Source: Mycobacterium szulgai
GTDB taxonomy: Bacteria; Actinomycetota; Actinomycetes; Mycobacteriales; Mycobacteriaceae
Assembly (NCBI RefSeq): GCF_002116635.1
Contig: NZ_LQPW01000143.1
Coordinates: 1-64,000 of the forward strand
Length of the DNA: 64,000 nt
Reading direction: 5' to 3'
In this document: piece by piece, positions 26,112 through 34,673 of the stretch
Layout of the letters: every line of letters begins with the position of its first letter
Numbering within the stretch: position 1 is the first letter of the stretch
The notes under the pieces: generated by a model
The model's database searches: none
What the model saw: only the letters and a program-made list of their open reading frames with translations
What the model was told of the DNA's origin: nothing
Translations under genes and position numbers: made by a program

Positions 26112-27374
26112 TCAGGGTTCGACCAGGATGCTGGCCCGCTGCCCCGCCTGGTGCCGGTTGAGCGCCCGAACGGACACGTCGTGGCCCGTGGCCGCCGTAC
26201 GTAACGCGCCAACCGTCGCCTGCTCGCGCTGGATTCGCGTGAACGGGTCGAATGAGTACCAGCGCATCGCGTTCCGGTGGGTGATCTTGTCGATCTCATC
26301 GTCCGGAACGTCGTTGAGCGACAGCATATCCCAGAGTTCCTCGGGGGCGCCCGGCCACATCGAGTCACTGTGTGGGTAGTCAGCCTCCCAGGCGATGTTG
26401 TCGATACCGATCATGTTGCGCAGCCGGATACCCACCGGGTCGCTGATGAAGCAAGTCAGGAAGTGCTCCCGGAACACCTCCGATGGAACCTTGCCGCCGA
26501 AGTCCTGACGGGTCCAGGTGGAATGCATCTCGTAGGTGCGGTCCGCTCGCTCCAGAAAGTACGGGACCCATCCCGTGCCCCCTTCGGACAACGCGATCTT
26601 CAGGTCCGGATACTGCTTGATCGGCTTGGACCACAACAGATCCGCGGCCGCCTGAATGACGTTCATCGGGCCCAGGGTCATCAATACGTCTATCGGCGCG
26701 TCCGGTGCCGTCGTCACCAACTTGCCGGACGAACCGAAGTGCAGGTTCATCACGGTGTTGGTGTCGCACAGCGCCTTCCACAGCGGATCCCAGTAAGCGT
26801 CATGGAAGCTCGGGTAACCCATCGCCGCCGGGTTCTCGGTGAAAGTCAGCGCGTGCACACCCTTCTTCGAAACCCGCCGCACCTCCGCCGCACATGCCTG
26901 GGCATCCCACAGCACCGGCAACGCCATCGGGATGAACCGCGCCGGGTAAGCCCCGCACCACTCATCGATGTGCCAGTCGTTGTAGGCCTGAACCAATGCC
27001 AGGGAGAAGTCGGAATCTTCGGTGGCGAACAGCCGCCCGGCAAAGCCGGGGAAGGAGGGAAAACAAATCGAAGCCAGGATGCCGCCGGCGTTCATGTCTT
27101 TGATCCGTTCGTCGACCTGGTAGCAGCCGGGCCGGATCTCATCCAGACCCTGCGGCTCCAGCCCGAATTCATCCTTGGGCCGGCCGGCTACCGCGTTGAG
27201 CGCTGGATTCGGAATCACCCTGTCCCGGAACTTCCAGACATCCGAACCATCCGGATTGTGCACCAGCCGGGGCGCCTCGGCCGAATACCTTGCCGGCAAA
27301 TGGTTTTCGAACATGTCCGGTGGCTCGATGGTGTGGTCGTCGACGCTGATCAGGATCATGTCATCTTTGTGCAT
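26112..27374 (-). CDS. Amidohydrolase-2 family protein
   Basis: The 420-residue product starts MHKDDMILISVDDHTIEPPD and shows the PF04909-type features: N-terminal VDDH, LTFTENP, NLHFGSSG and C-terminal WEADYPHSDSMWPG. Members are metal-dependent TIM-barrel hydrolases or decarboxylases acting on carboxylated or cyclic intermediates in degradation pathways. ATG at 27374 is preceded by GGAGGAAGG. It is the last gene of a four-gene minus-strand operon (P450, aldehyde dehydrogenase, SDR, amidohydrolase) with small gaps. Substrate unknown. Confidence 0.88.
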   Translation of the reverse strand: MHKDDMILISVDDHTIEPPDMFENHLPARYSAEAPRLVHNPDGSDVWKFRDRVIPNPALNAVAGRPKDEFGLEPQGLDEIRPGCYQVDERIKDMNAGGILASICFPSFPGFAGRLFATEDSDFSLALVQAYNDWHIDEWCGAYPARFIPMALPVLWDAQACAAEVRRVSKKGVHALTFTENPAAMGYPSFHDAYWDPLWKALCDTNTVMNLHFGSSGKLVTTAPDAPIDVLMTLGPMNVIQAAADLLWSKPIKQYPDLKIALSEGGTGWVPYFLERADRTYEMHSTWTRQDFGGKVPSEVFREHFLTCFISDPVGIRLRNMIGIDNIAWEADYPHSDSMWPGAPEELWDMLSLNDVPDDEIDKITHRNAMRWYSFDPFTRIQREQATVGALRTAATGHDVSVRALNRHQAGQRASILVEP

Positions 27375-27402
27375 GGGCGTTCCTTCCTCCAAGGCGCAGC
27401 GG

Positions 27403-28218
27403 CTAGCGGATTGAGAAGCCGGCGTCGAGGGGCCACTGCACACCGGTGATGAAGCGCGCCTGGTCGGAAACCAGGAAGGCCACCGCGTTAGCGATGTCTT
27501 CGGGCTGCAGGATCTCGATGGGCAGCGCGTTCTGCATCGCGGCGATGCCTTCGGGACTGCGGGCCGCCGCCCGCGGCAGCGCCTCGTTGTCGGTCATGCC
27601 GCTGAGCACACCGGTCGGGTGAATCGTGTTGACCCGAATCCAGTGCGGGGCAAGATCATTGGCCATGGTCTGCATGTATCCGACGAGCCCGCGCTTGGCC
27701 GCGACGTAAGCTTGCATGGCCGCGTCGTGGGTCGCGCTGCCCTTCAGCCCGCCGGTAGAACTGGTGAGCACGATCGAGCCGCCCCGGCCGCCCTCGATCA
27801 TCGAGGGCAACGCCGCGCGGACCGTCTGGAAGGGACCGGTGAGGTTGACGTCGATGACGTCCTTCCACTCCGCGACGAAATCCTCCTCTGGGTCGTAGCG
27901 GACGATCCCCGCGTTGGCGATGATGATGTCCACCCTGCCGAAGTCGGCGAATCCCTCCTGAAATACCTCGGCGACCTGCCCGTAGTCACGCACGTCAGCC
28001 TTGCGGCCGACCATGCGGCGGCCCTGGGCCTCGACCATCTTGATGGTGGTGGCGAGGTCCTCCTCGCTGGCGTTCGGGTAGTCCATCGTCGCGATGTCCT
28101 GGCAGATGTCGAATCCGATGATGTCGGCCCCGTCTCGAGCGAGACGGATCGCGTGCGCTCGCCCCTGTCCGCGCGCAACACCGGAAATGAAGGCGACACG
28201 TCCTTGCAATCCGCTCAT
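27403..28218 (-). CDS. Mycofactocin-coupled-type SDR oxidoreductase
   Basis: The 271-residue product starts MSGLQGRVAFISGVARGQGR. It has the insert DYPNASEEDLATTIKMVEAQ typical of mycofactocin-dependent SDRs, IANAGIV, LTSSTGG and the YxxxK motif in YVAAKRG. ATG at 28218 is preceded by AAGGAGGA, a strong ribosome site; the open frame upstream is not SDR-like. It lies 38 bp after the aldehyde dehydrogenase and 28 bp before the amidohydrolase. It is similar in plan to the SDR at 25254, so the two may oxidise successive alcohols in one route. Confidence 0.92.
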   Translation of the reverse strand: MSGLQGRVAFISGVARGQGRAHAIRLARDGADIIGFDICQDIATMDYPNASEEDLATTIKMVEAQGRRMVGRKADVRDYGQVAEVFQEGFADFGRVDIIIANAGIVRYDPEEDFVAEWKDVIDVNLTGPFQTVRAALPSMIEGGRGGSIVLTSSTGGLKGSATHDAAMQAYVAAKRGLVGYMQTMANDLAPHWIRVNTIHPTGVLSGMTDNEALPRAAARSPEGIAAMQNALPIEILQPEDIANAVAFLVSDQARFITGVQWPLDAGFSIR

Positions 28219-28256
28219 CCCGTCCTCCTTGAACTGACGTATCGGTAGCACTGTGT

Positions 28257-29744
28257 TCAGCCGAACGGCAGCGCGGCAGTCGTTCCAACGCCGACACCTT
28301 TGAGTCGCAAGAACTCCTCGATGCCGGCGCGGCCACCCTCCTTGCCCTGCCCGCTCATGCCGAGCCCGCCGAATGGCCGCCACACCGCAACGTTGGACCC
28401 GCCATTGATCAGCACCTCGCCGGTCTGCAGCTCCTCGGCCACCCGCAGCGCGCGGTTCAGGTCACGGGTCTGGATGTAGCCGGACAGCCCGTAGCGGGTG
28501 TTGTTGGCGATCGAAACCGCCTCGTCCTCGTCCCGGAACGGCATGATCGCCAGCACCGGCCCGAAGACCTCCTGCTGCGCCAGCTCGGACACGGGGTCGA
28601 CGTCGGCGAAAGCGGTTGGCGCGAAGAAGAAGCCGTCGGTCAGGTCACCTCCGAGCCGTTGCCCGCCGGTGAGCAGCCGCGCACCCGTCGCCTGGGCTCG
28701 TTCGACCGTGCCGCGCACCCGCCTCAGTGCGGCCTCGGTGATCAACGGCCCGGAGGCCACCTGCGGGTCGAACGGGTCGCCCACCGCCAGGTTCCCGGCA
28801 ATGTTGACCACCCGCTGGCACACCTCGTCATAAATCGATTCCGCGACGATCATGCGGGTGGGAAACGCGCAACCCTGGCCGCTCAAAAGACCGATCGACA
28901 TGAACGTGCCGTGCAGGCACACCGAGTCCAGATCCGCGTCTGCGAAGACGATGTTCGCCGACTTGCCACCGAGTTCGAGCACCGCGGGCTTCATGGTCGC
29001 CGCACAATCGGTGAGGATCCGTTGCGCGGTTGCCGGCCCCCCGGTGAAACTCACCTTCGCCACCGACCGATGGCCGACCAGGGTGGCACCCGCGGCAGCG
29101 CCGCCGGGCACAACCGAGAGCACGCCGTCGGGTATGCCCGCGCGCTGCGCCAGCTCGGCGTAGAGGCCGCAGCAGAACGGGCTCAACTCAGATGGCTTGA
29201 CCACCACCGTATTTCCCGCCGCGAGCGCCGCGGGTACCTTCATCGCCAACGAGATCAGCGGGCTGTTCCAGGTGACGACGACCCCGATCACCCCATAGGG
29301 CTGCCGCAGGGTCAGACCGAGCTCACCATCAGCAGTGAACGACGCGGTCGTGTTTCCCTCGATCTTGTCCGCCCAGCCTGCGTAGTACCTGGTCCATTCC
29401 GCGGCGATCGCCGGAGATGCGGCGGCGGTGGTGATCGGGGTTCCGTTGTCGAGCACTCCCAGCCTGGCGAATTCCGCCGCATGCTCTTCGATGAGGTCCG
29501 CGAAGTGCGTGAGGATCGCCCGGCGCTCGGCGGGCTTGGTCCGTCGCCAGCTGTCGAACGCCTTATCCGCCGCACGCACCGCTTGATCGACCTCGGCGGG
29601 TCCCGCCAGCGGAATGGTGGCGTCCACCAGCCCGGTTGCCGGATTCACGTGTTCGTACAATCCGCCGCTGCCGGCGTCGCGTCGTTCACCGGCGATGTTC
29701 AGGAAAACCTCGGGTGCGGTCCGGATCGTTGTGCAGGTCGACAT
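28257..29744 (-). CDS. NAD(P)-dependent aldehyde dehydrogenase
   Basis: The 495-residue product has the aldehyde dehydrogenase landmarks: TWNSPL, KPSELSP, SFTGG, ELGGKSAN with the catalytic Glu, and GQGCAFPTR with the nucleophilic Cys. The C-terminal FGGLGMSGQGKEGG is also present. It oxidises an aldehyde to the acid, probably the product of the P450/SDR steps around it. It is the second gene of the four-gene minus-strand operon, 63 bp after the P450. The start is MSTCTTIRTAPE at 29744. Confidence 0.94.
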   Translation of the reverse strand: MSTCTTIRTAPEVFLNIAGERRDAGSGGLYEHVNPATGLVDATIPLAGPAEVDQAVRAADKAFDSWRRTKPAERRAILTHFADLIEEHAAEFARLGVLDNGTPITTAAASPAIAAEWTRYYAGWADKIEGNTTASFTADGELGLTLRQPYGVIGVVVTWNSPLISLAMKVPAALAAGNTVVVKPSELSPFCCGLYAELAQRAGIPDGVLSVVPGGAAAGATLVGHRSVAKVSFTGGPATAQRILTDCAATMKPAVLELGGKSANIVFADADLDSVCLHGTFMSIGLLSGQGCAFPTRMIVAESIYDEVCQRVVNIAGNLAVGDPFDPQVASGPLITEAALRRVRGTVERAQATGARLLTGGQRLGGDLTDGFFFAPTAFADVDPVSELAQQEVFGPVLAIMPFRDEDEAVSIANNTRYGLSGYIQTRDLNRALRVAEELQTGEVLINGGSNVAVWRPFGGLGMSGQGKEGGRAGIEEFLRLKGVGVGTTAALPFG

Positions 29745-29807
29745 TGGGTGCGCTTTCGGGTCGGCAGGCGATGCGGCGGCTGGGCTGCTGTCACGAATCG
29801 TGTTGAG

Positions 29808-31172
29808 CTACAGGGCCGTACGTCTTGGCGATGGAGTCATCCGCAGGCCGTGCGGTTGCACGATTGCCCAGGGCCGTTCCCGGACGCGGGCGCCGGGCTC
29901 AAGTGACAGCCGCCAGTCGCGCAACACGGTGGCGGCCGTGACATGCATTTCGGTGATGGCGAACGAGTCGCCGATGCACTTGTGCTTGCCAATTCCGAAG
30001 GGAATGAACATATGTCGCGGCAGGCGCGCCGAGTTCTCCGGGGCCCAGCGGTCCGGTTTGAAGGCGAGGGCGTCGTCATAGACCGTTGGATCTCGGTGAA
30101 TTGCGGTGGGGCTGAACCCAACCTCTGCCCCGGCCGGAAGCCGGAACTGCCCGAGTCGAACCTCCCGCACGGCTCGACGGGACAGCATCGAGTTCGGCGT
30201 GTGCAGCCGCAGAGTCTCGTTGACAACCCGTTTGACAAGCTCGAGGTTGCGCAGGTTGTCGTAGGTGATGGGCCCCCCGGCCAGCCTGTCGTCGAGTTCG
30301 TGGGCTACCGCGCGCTCGATCTCGGGGTGCCGGTCCAGCTCGTAGAAAAGCCAAGACAGGGTGGTGGAAGACGTCTCGGTTGCTGCGAGTAGGAGCGTGA
30401 GCACTTCGTCTCGCACCTGGTCGTCATCCATGGGTTGGCCCGTGTCTGCGTCACGGGCTTGGAGCAGCATGGCCAGCACACTCTCGCCACCTTCGCCGGT
30501 GGTGCGATATGCGGTTATGAGGTCCCCGACCAGCGCGCGTACGTCGGTGATCGCGGACTGGAACCGGCGATTTACCGGAATGGGCAACCGGGTGAGCCAG
30601 TCGAATGGGTAGAGGGTCTGCCAGATCACCCCTTGGTTGATTCCGGTCAGCGCCCGCTCGACTCGGGAGACCGCACAGTGGCCGAGATCGGTCTGGAAGA
30701 GTCCCCGGCACACCACCGCCAGGGCCATGGTGTGTATTTCGTGGGTCACTTCGATCGGCTGGCCGGGGCGCCACGTCCGCGACAAGGTCTCGGCGGCCTC
30801 CGCCATGACCGCGGTGTAGCGGGCGATCTGCCGTTGCTGGAAAGCGGGCTGAAGCAGCCGACGTTGACGGCGGTGGAGCTCGCCGTCGGAGACGAGCAGC
30901 CCTTGGCCGAGGGCCTTGCCGGCGCGCTCGAAAACCGCTCCGCGGGTGAAGTAATCGGATTGACTGACCATCATGTCGCGCACCAGGTCATGCGAGGTGA
31001 CCAGATAGACCGGACGTGGGCCCAGGTAAATGGTGACGACATCGGCCACTGAGCGAAGCCGTGCCATGAATCCGAGTGGGTCACGGGCCAGTGCGCCCAG
31101 ATGCCCCAGGCCCGGCAGCCGTCCGGGGGCCAGCGGCGGTGTGCTCAGCGTTGATGGAGTCGCGACCGTCAT
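29808..31172 (-). CDS. Cytochrome P450 (terpenoid-oxidising type by similarity)
   Basis: The 454-residue product has the I-helix AATETSSTT, ExxR in NETLRL, and the haem loop FGIGKHKCIG. The N-terminus PGLGHLGALARDPLGF and the PxRW segment (FKPDRWAPE) resemble P450s such as pentalenene oxygenase and CYP139-like enzymes. It resembles the P450 at 35720 in the terpene operon (RRQRRLLQPAFQQRQ here, RRQRRLLQPAFHSQR there), suggesting duplicated genes and related substrates. It heads the minus-strand oxidative operon. Three 11-bp-phased repeats overlap the ATG at 31172, which lacks a clear ribosome site. Confidence 0.92.
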   Translation of the reverse strand: MTVATPSTLSTPPLAPGRLPGLGHLGALARDPLGFMARLRSVADVVTIYLGPRPVYLVTSHDLVRDMMVSQSDYFTRGAVFERAGKALGQGLLVSDGELHRRQRRLLQPAFQQRQIARYTAVMAEAAETLSRTWRPGQPIEVTHEIHTMALAVVCRGLFQTDLGHCAVSRVERALTGINQGVIWQTLYPFDWLTRLPIPVNRRFQSAITDVRALVGDLITAYRTTGEGGESVLAMLLQARDADTGQPMDDDQVRDEVLTLLLAATETSSTTLSWLFYELDRHPEIERAVAHELDDRLAGGPITYDNLRNLELVKRVVNETLRLHTPNSMLSRRAVREVRLGQFRLPAGAEVGFSPTAIHRDPTVYDDALAFKPDRWAPENSARLPRHMFIPFGIGKHKCIGDSFAITEMHVTAATVLRDWRLSLEPGARVRERPWAIVQPHGLRMTPSPRRTAL

Positions 31173-31197
31173 TTCAAGGTCATTTCAGGGTCATTTC
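31168..31197. repeat. Three direct repeats phased at 11 bp over the P450 start
   Basis: GTCATTTC occurs at 31168-31175, 31179-31186 and 31190-31197, one DNA turn apart. On the minus strand each copy contains an ATG, but because the period is 11 only the first lies in the P450 frame. It could be a regulator site or slippage-derived. Confidence 0.6.
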
Positions 31198-31218
31198 GGT
31201 TCTCGGCGAGCAGGATTC

Positions 31219-31267
31219 GCGGGGATCGCTTCCCAAAGTTCTTCTGACACTCGACCGGTGAGGCCAT
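31219..31267 (-). pseudogene. Decayed 5' end of a P450 gene
   Basis: On the minus strand, from ATG at 31267, the sequence matches the first ~50 bases of the P450 gene starting at 25110. They share TCAGAAGAACT, then GGGAAGC, with a four-base length difference that breaks the frame. The sequence upstream (GTTAGCGTC... and TTTTAAGG) and the operator also match that gene's promoter. The rest of the gene is missing; the intact P450 at 31172 follows in another frame. This is a fragment left by duplication or recombination. Confidence 0.6.
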
Positions 31268-31330
31268 GGGCGCCGACGCTAACACGACAACACCGCCGTT
31301 TTAAGGGTCTCGACGCAGCACCCGACACAA

Positions 31331-31348
31331 TTGAGTCATTTGACTCAA
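31331..31348. promoter_or_regulatory. Palindromic operator copy 2 (perfect)
   Basis: TTGAGTCATTTGACTCAA is a perfect inverted repeat of 8-base arms around TT. It lies 168 bp upstream of the P450 start at 31172 and about 480 bp before the LuxR gene. It is the best copy of the three and probably the closest to the regulator's true consensus. Confidence 0.8.
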
Positions 31349-31817
31349 CAACATCGCCCGCCAGTTCGGGCCCGGCGAACCCACGGGACCCATCCCCCGC
31401 CCGGCCCGCTAATCACATGGCAAATCGTTGTATTTTCTACGTGAGCGCTAGTCATCGCCTGTGAATCTGCTGTAAAAGTGATTTGACGGGCGTTCGGCCC
31501 TAGCGCCATTGGTGAAGAGTGTGCGGCGCCGCCTGGAGGCGATGGGAGCTGACACCGAGTATCGGGAGGAGAGGGGCAGCTGCTGCTTTGATCGAGGGCC
31601 GGATCGACACGGTTGGACGGTCCGGAATCACCGATCTGAGCAGCGGGACGAGCGATATGTATCTGTGTGCGATCCGCGGCGAACGCGCGCCCGCCACCCC
31701 GAGGGCGGCGCCGTTCGATGCGAGCCACCGGTTGGAATCGGATTTCGTTGTGGCAGTTGCTAATTGCGCTGCTGTACACAAGTCTCCGCTTAGCTCCGCC
31801 ACGGAAGCAAGCTAGCG
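31349..31817. other. 469-base region between operator 2 and the LuxR gene
   Basis: Several overlapping frames of 80-100 codons are open on both strands (for example 31519-31815 on +), but none has a ribosome site, a recognisable domain or codon bias that sets it apart. I regard this as the leader and promoter region of the LuxR gene. A/T-richer sequence around 31430-31485 may contain the promoter. Confidence 0.5.
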
Positions 31818-34583
31818 GTGTCCACTTTCTCGAGGGAACCGCAGCTCGGCGGCGAGAAGCTGATCGACCGGGTGGATGAACTAGTCGCGCTGGAGTCGTT
31901 CCTCGATGACACCGGCTCTCCTGGTGGCCTGTTGCTCCGTGGCGACGCCGGGGTCGGTAAGTCGATGCTGATCCAGGAGCTGTCGGACAGAGCGGCCGCA
32001 CGGGGCTGGCGGCTGTTGCGCTGTAGCGGCGTCGAAGCCGAGGCATCCTTCGTGCTGGCCGGCCTGAGCCAGCTCGTCTATCCGCTGCGCGATTTCATCG
32101 GCGGCCTCGGGGTCGAGGATCAGCGCACCTTGCAAACCGTGTTGGGCGCGTCATGCGATAGGGCACCCTCGGTGAGTGGGCTGACGTTCGCTTTGCTGAG
32201 CCTGTTGACGGCAGTGGGTGACGCGGAGCCGTTACTGGTGGTTATCGATGACGCGCATTGGTTCGATGATGTCAGCGCACGGGTGATCGGCATGGCCGGC
32301 CGCCGGCTGGATGTGGCAGCGGTTCGGTTGATCGGCGCATGCCGCAACGAGGTACCTAACCCGCTGGCCGACGGCGGATGGCCACAGCTGACGCTGGGTC
32401 CGTTCGGTGCCGAGCACTCCGCGAGTTTTCTCGACGAACTCGGAATCGACTTGGGGCCAACGGCACGTCTTGCCGTGCTGGAGCAGGCCGCCGGCAATCC
32501 GCTGGCGCTGGCAGAGCTTTCCCGGTGTGCATTGGAGAACGCGTGGACCCCCGACACACCGTTGCCGCTTACGCAACGCCTGGTCGCAATCTTCGGCCAC
32601 CGGCTCAAAAGCCTCGACGAGGCCGCGCGGGCCGAGCTGCTGCGCGGGGCCCTCGACGGTGCCGCCACCGCGGGCGTGGCATCGGCCCCGCTGCGAACCC
32701 GCTACGTAATGCGGGGTGTCGAGGCCGCTGTCGAGTACGGCATCCTGATGGTCGACAACCGCGGCGAAATGGTGTTCAGGCATCCGCTGGTACGTGCCGC
32801 GGTAATCCAAGCCTCGATCGCCGAACACCGCCGGGCCGCTCACGCACTGCTGGCCGACCTCTATCCCGATGATCTCGTTCGCCGCGCAGCGCACCTCGCC
32901 GACGCCACCGTCGGTCCCGATCAGGCCGTTGCCGATACCCTGGCCAAGGCGGCTGAACTGACGATCCGGCGTGGCGGCGCGCGGCAGGCGATCGGATTGT
33001 TCAGGCGCGCAGCCGAATTGTCCGAGGAACTGCGGCGGCGAGAAGACCTGTTGGCCTACGCGGCCTTCGTCGCGTTGCAAGCCGCGCAGCTCGACGAAGC
33101 CGAGCAACTCCTCGCTGAGGTGGATCTGGGTGCGCGCGCGTCCGGTGCCGCCGTGCTGACCTCGTCATTCATCTCGCTGTATCGCTACGGCGATGTGGCC
33201 GCAACGCATCGGCGCCTTGTCGAACGGTTGCGATCATCCGACGACCTCGACGCCGAAACCCTTTCTCGCATGGTCAATTTGCTGCTAGCGGCAAATATGT
33301 TCGGTGGCGACCCGGTTCAGTGGGGCATCACCGATGGCCTCGTGGACTCACTCGTCGACAGGCTGGGCGAACTGACCCTGATTTACCGCGACGCCTGGGC
33401 CGACGCGGCCCGCCGCAGCCAAAGCGTGCGACCGCGACTGAACGTGCAATTGAATCGACTGCCGGAGCTGCAGCCGTGGGATCTGATGCGGCTTGCCCTG
33501 GCGGGCTACTACGTTGACGTGATCGATGACTTCCGTCCAGCACTGGACCGCGTCGTTGAACGCGAAATGTACGGTGGCGCAGCCACTATCGCACTCGCGA
33601 CGCTCGCGCTGGTAATGGTCCATCAGATGGCCAGCGGTCAGTGGGCCGAGGCGCAGCGCTCGGGCCAGCGCGGAATGGCGTTGTGCAGCCGGCACAAATA
33701 CGAGTTGTTCGACTGCCAGTTCAAGAGCTACATGGGGCTGCTGGCAGCTTGCCAGGGCGATGTCGCGCGGGCCGCCGAGCTTGCCGCGGAGGTAAGAGTA
33801 TGGGCCGAGCCGAGGAGGGTGGGCTTCCTGATAGGCAACGCCCAGCAGATCGGGGTCCTATGCAGCCTTGGCGAAGGCAACTACGAATCGGCCTACCTGC
33901 AGGCCGCGACGATCACTGCACCGGGCGAATTCCCGCCTTACTCGCTGCACGCCCCCCGCACCCTCTTCGACTTGGTCGAAGCCGCCATTCACACCGACCG
34001 GCTGGACGAGGCGCACCGGCACGCGCAGGCTGCCGAGCGCCTTCAGTTTGCTGACGCCTCGCCGCGGCTGGCTATCGCGACGCGTGCAGCGGCGGCCATG
34101 TGCGCCTCGGACGAGCTGGCTCCCGCGCTGTTCGAGGAGGTATTGCAGCACCCCGGGATCCACTCATTCCCGTTCGAACACGCCCGCGTTCGCCTGGCCT
34201 ACGGCATGCGCCTGCGCCGGTCGCGCCAGGTCACCGGCGCTCGCGTCGCGCTGGGTGCCGCCGCGGAGATCTTCGCCGGTCTGGGCGCGCAACCGTGGGC
34301 CCAGCGGGCCCGGAATGAACTTCGCGCGGCAGGCGCCACCCTGCATCACTCAGCCGCGGGGGGCCCGGCCCCACTGAGCGCACAGGAACGGCGCATCGCC
34401 GAATTGGCCGCCAAAGGCCTGACCAACAAAGAGATCGCCAGGCAGCTCAGTCTGTCCTCGCGCACCGTCGGTGCGCACCTTTATCGGCTGTTCCCGAAGC
34501 TGGGTGTCACCAGACGCGCCGGATTGCATGACGCCCTGAAGGCCTTCGATGCTGCACCGGGCGCGATTGAGTCATCTGACTGA
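31818..34583 (+). CDS. LuxR-family transcriptional regulator, large ATP-binding (LAL) type
   Basis: The 921-residue product has an N-terminal AAA-type ATPase with Walker A GDAGVGKS at 42-49 and a Walker B-like VVIDDAHWFDD near 141. A long helical (TPR-like) middle follows, then a C-terminal LuxR helix-turn-helix (LSAQERRIAELAAKGLTNKE ... LSLSSRTVGAHLYRLF). LAL regulators (MalT-like) bind DNA after effector and ATP binding. It is placed between two operator copies and directly in front of the terpenoid operon, so it is the best candidate regulator of the regulon. GTG at 31818 starts after GGAAG. The last codons and stop lie inside operator copy 3. Confidence 0.9.
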   Translation: MSTFSREPQLGGEKLIDRVDELVALESFLDDTGSPGGLLLRGDAGVGKSMLIQELSDRAAARGWRLLRCSGVEAEASFVLAGLSQLVYPLRDFIGGLGVEDQRTLQTVLGASCDRAPSVSGLTFALLSLLTAVGDAEPLLVVIDDAHWFDDVSARVIGMAGRRLDVAAVRLIGACRNEVPNPLADGGWPQLTLGPFGAEHSASFLDELGIDLGPTARLAVLEQAAGNPLALAELSRCALENAWTPDTPLPLTQRLVAIFGHRLKSLDEAARAELLRGALDGAATAGVASAPLRTRYVMRGVEAAVEYGILMVDNRGEMVFRHPLVRAAVIQASIAEHRRAAHALLADLYPDDLVRRAAHLADATVGPDQAVADTLAKAAELTIRRGGARQAIGLFRRAAELSEELRRREDLLAYAAFVALQAAQLDEAEQLLAEVDLGARASGAAVLTSSFISLYRYGDVAATHRRLVERLRSSDDLDAETLSRMVNLLLAANMFGGDPVQWGITDGLVDSLVDRLGELTLIYRDAWADAARRSQSVRPRLNVQLNRLPELQPWDLMRLALAGYYVDVIDDFRPALDRVVEREMYGGAATIALATLALVMVHQMASGQWAEAQRSGQRGMALCSRHKYELFDCQFKSYMGLLAACQGDVARAAELAAEVRVWAEPRRVGFLIGNAQQIGVLCSLGEGNYESAYLQAATITAPGEFPPYSLHAPRTLFDLVEAAIHTDRLDEAHRHAQAAERLQFADASPRLAIATRAAAAMCASDELAPALFEEVLQHPGIHSFPFEHARVRLAYGMRLRRSRQVTGARVALGAAAEIFAGLGAQPWAQRARNELRAAGATLHHSAAGGPAPLSAQERRIAELAAKGLTNKEIARQLSLSSRTVGAHLYRLFPKLGVTRRAGLHDALKAFDAAPGAIESSD

Positions 34584-34584
34584 T
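34567..34584. promoter_or_regulatory. Palindromic operator copy 3 (terpenoid operon)
   Basis: TTGAGTCATCTGACTGAT matches the other two copies (left half identical, right half as copy 1). It overlaps the last codons and TGA of the LuxR gene and lies about 100 bp before the polyprenyl synthase start. Downstream similarity with copy 1 continues (CACCAAGCG, then GAC and ATG/C-rich bases). Confidence 0.75.
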
Positions 34585-34673
34585 CCCGGCCAGTCCACCA
34601 AGCGCGACCATCTCTTGGCATGTCACCGCGACGAAGCGGGACCAGGGCAAGGGCTATCGGATGGCGCATGTGG

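Noticed and set aside
31519..31815. 98-codon frame before the LuxR gene
   Set aside because: It has no ribosome site and no recognisable domain, and competing frames are open on both strands.
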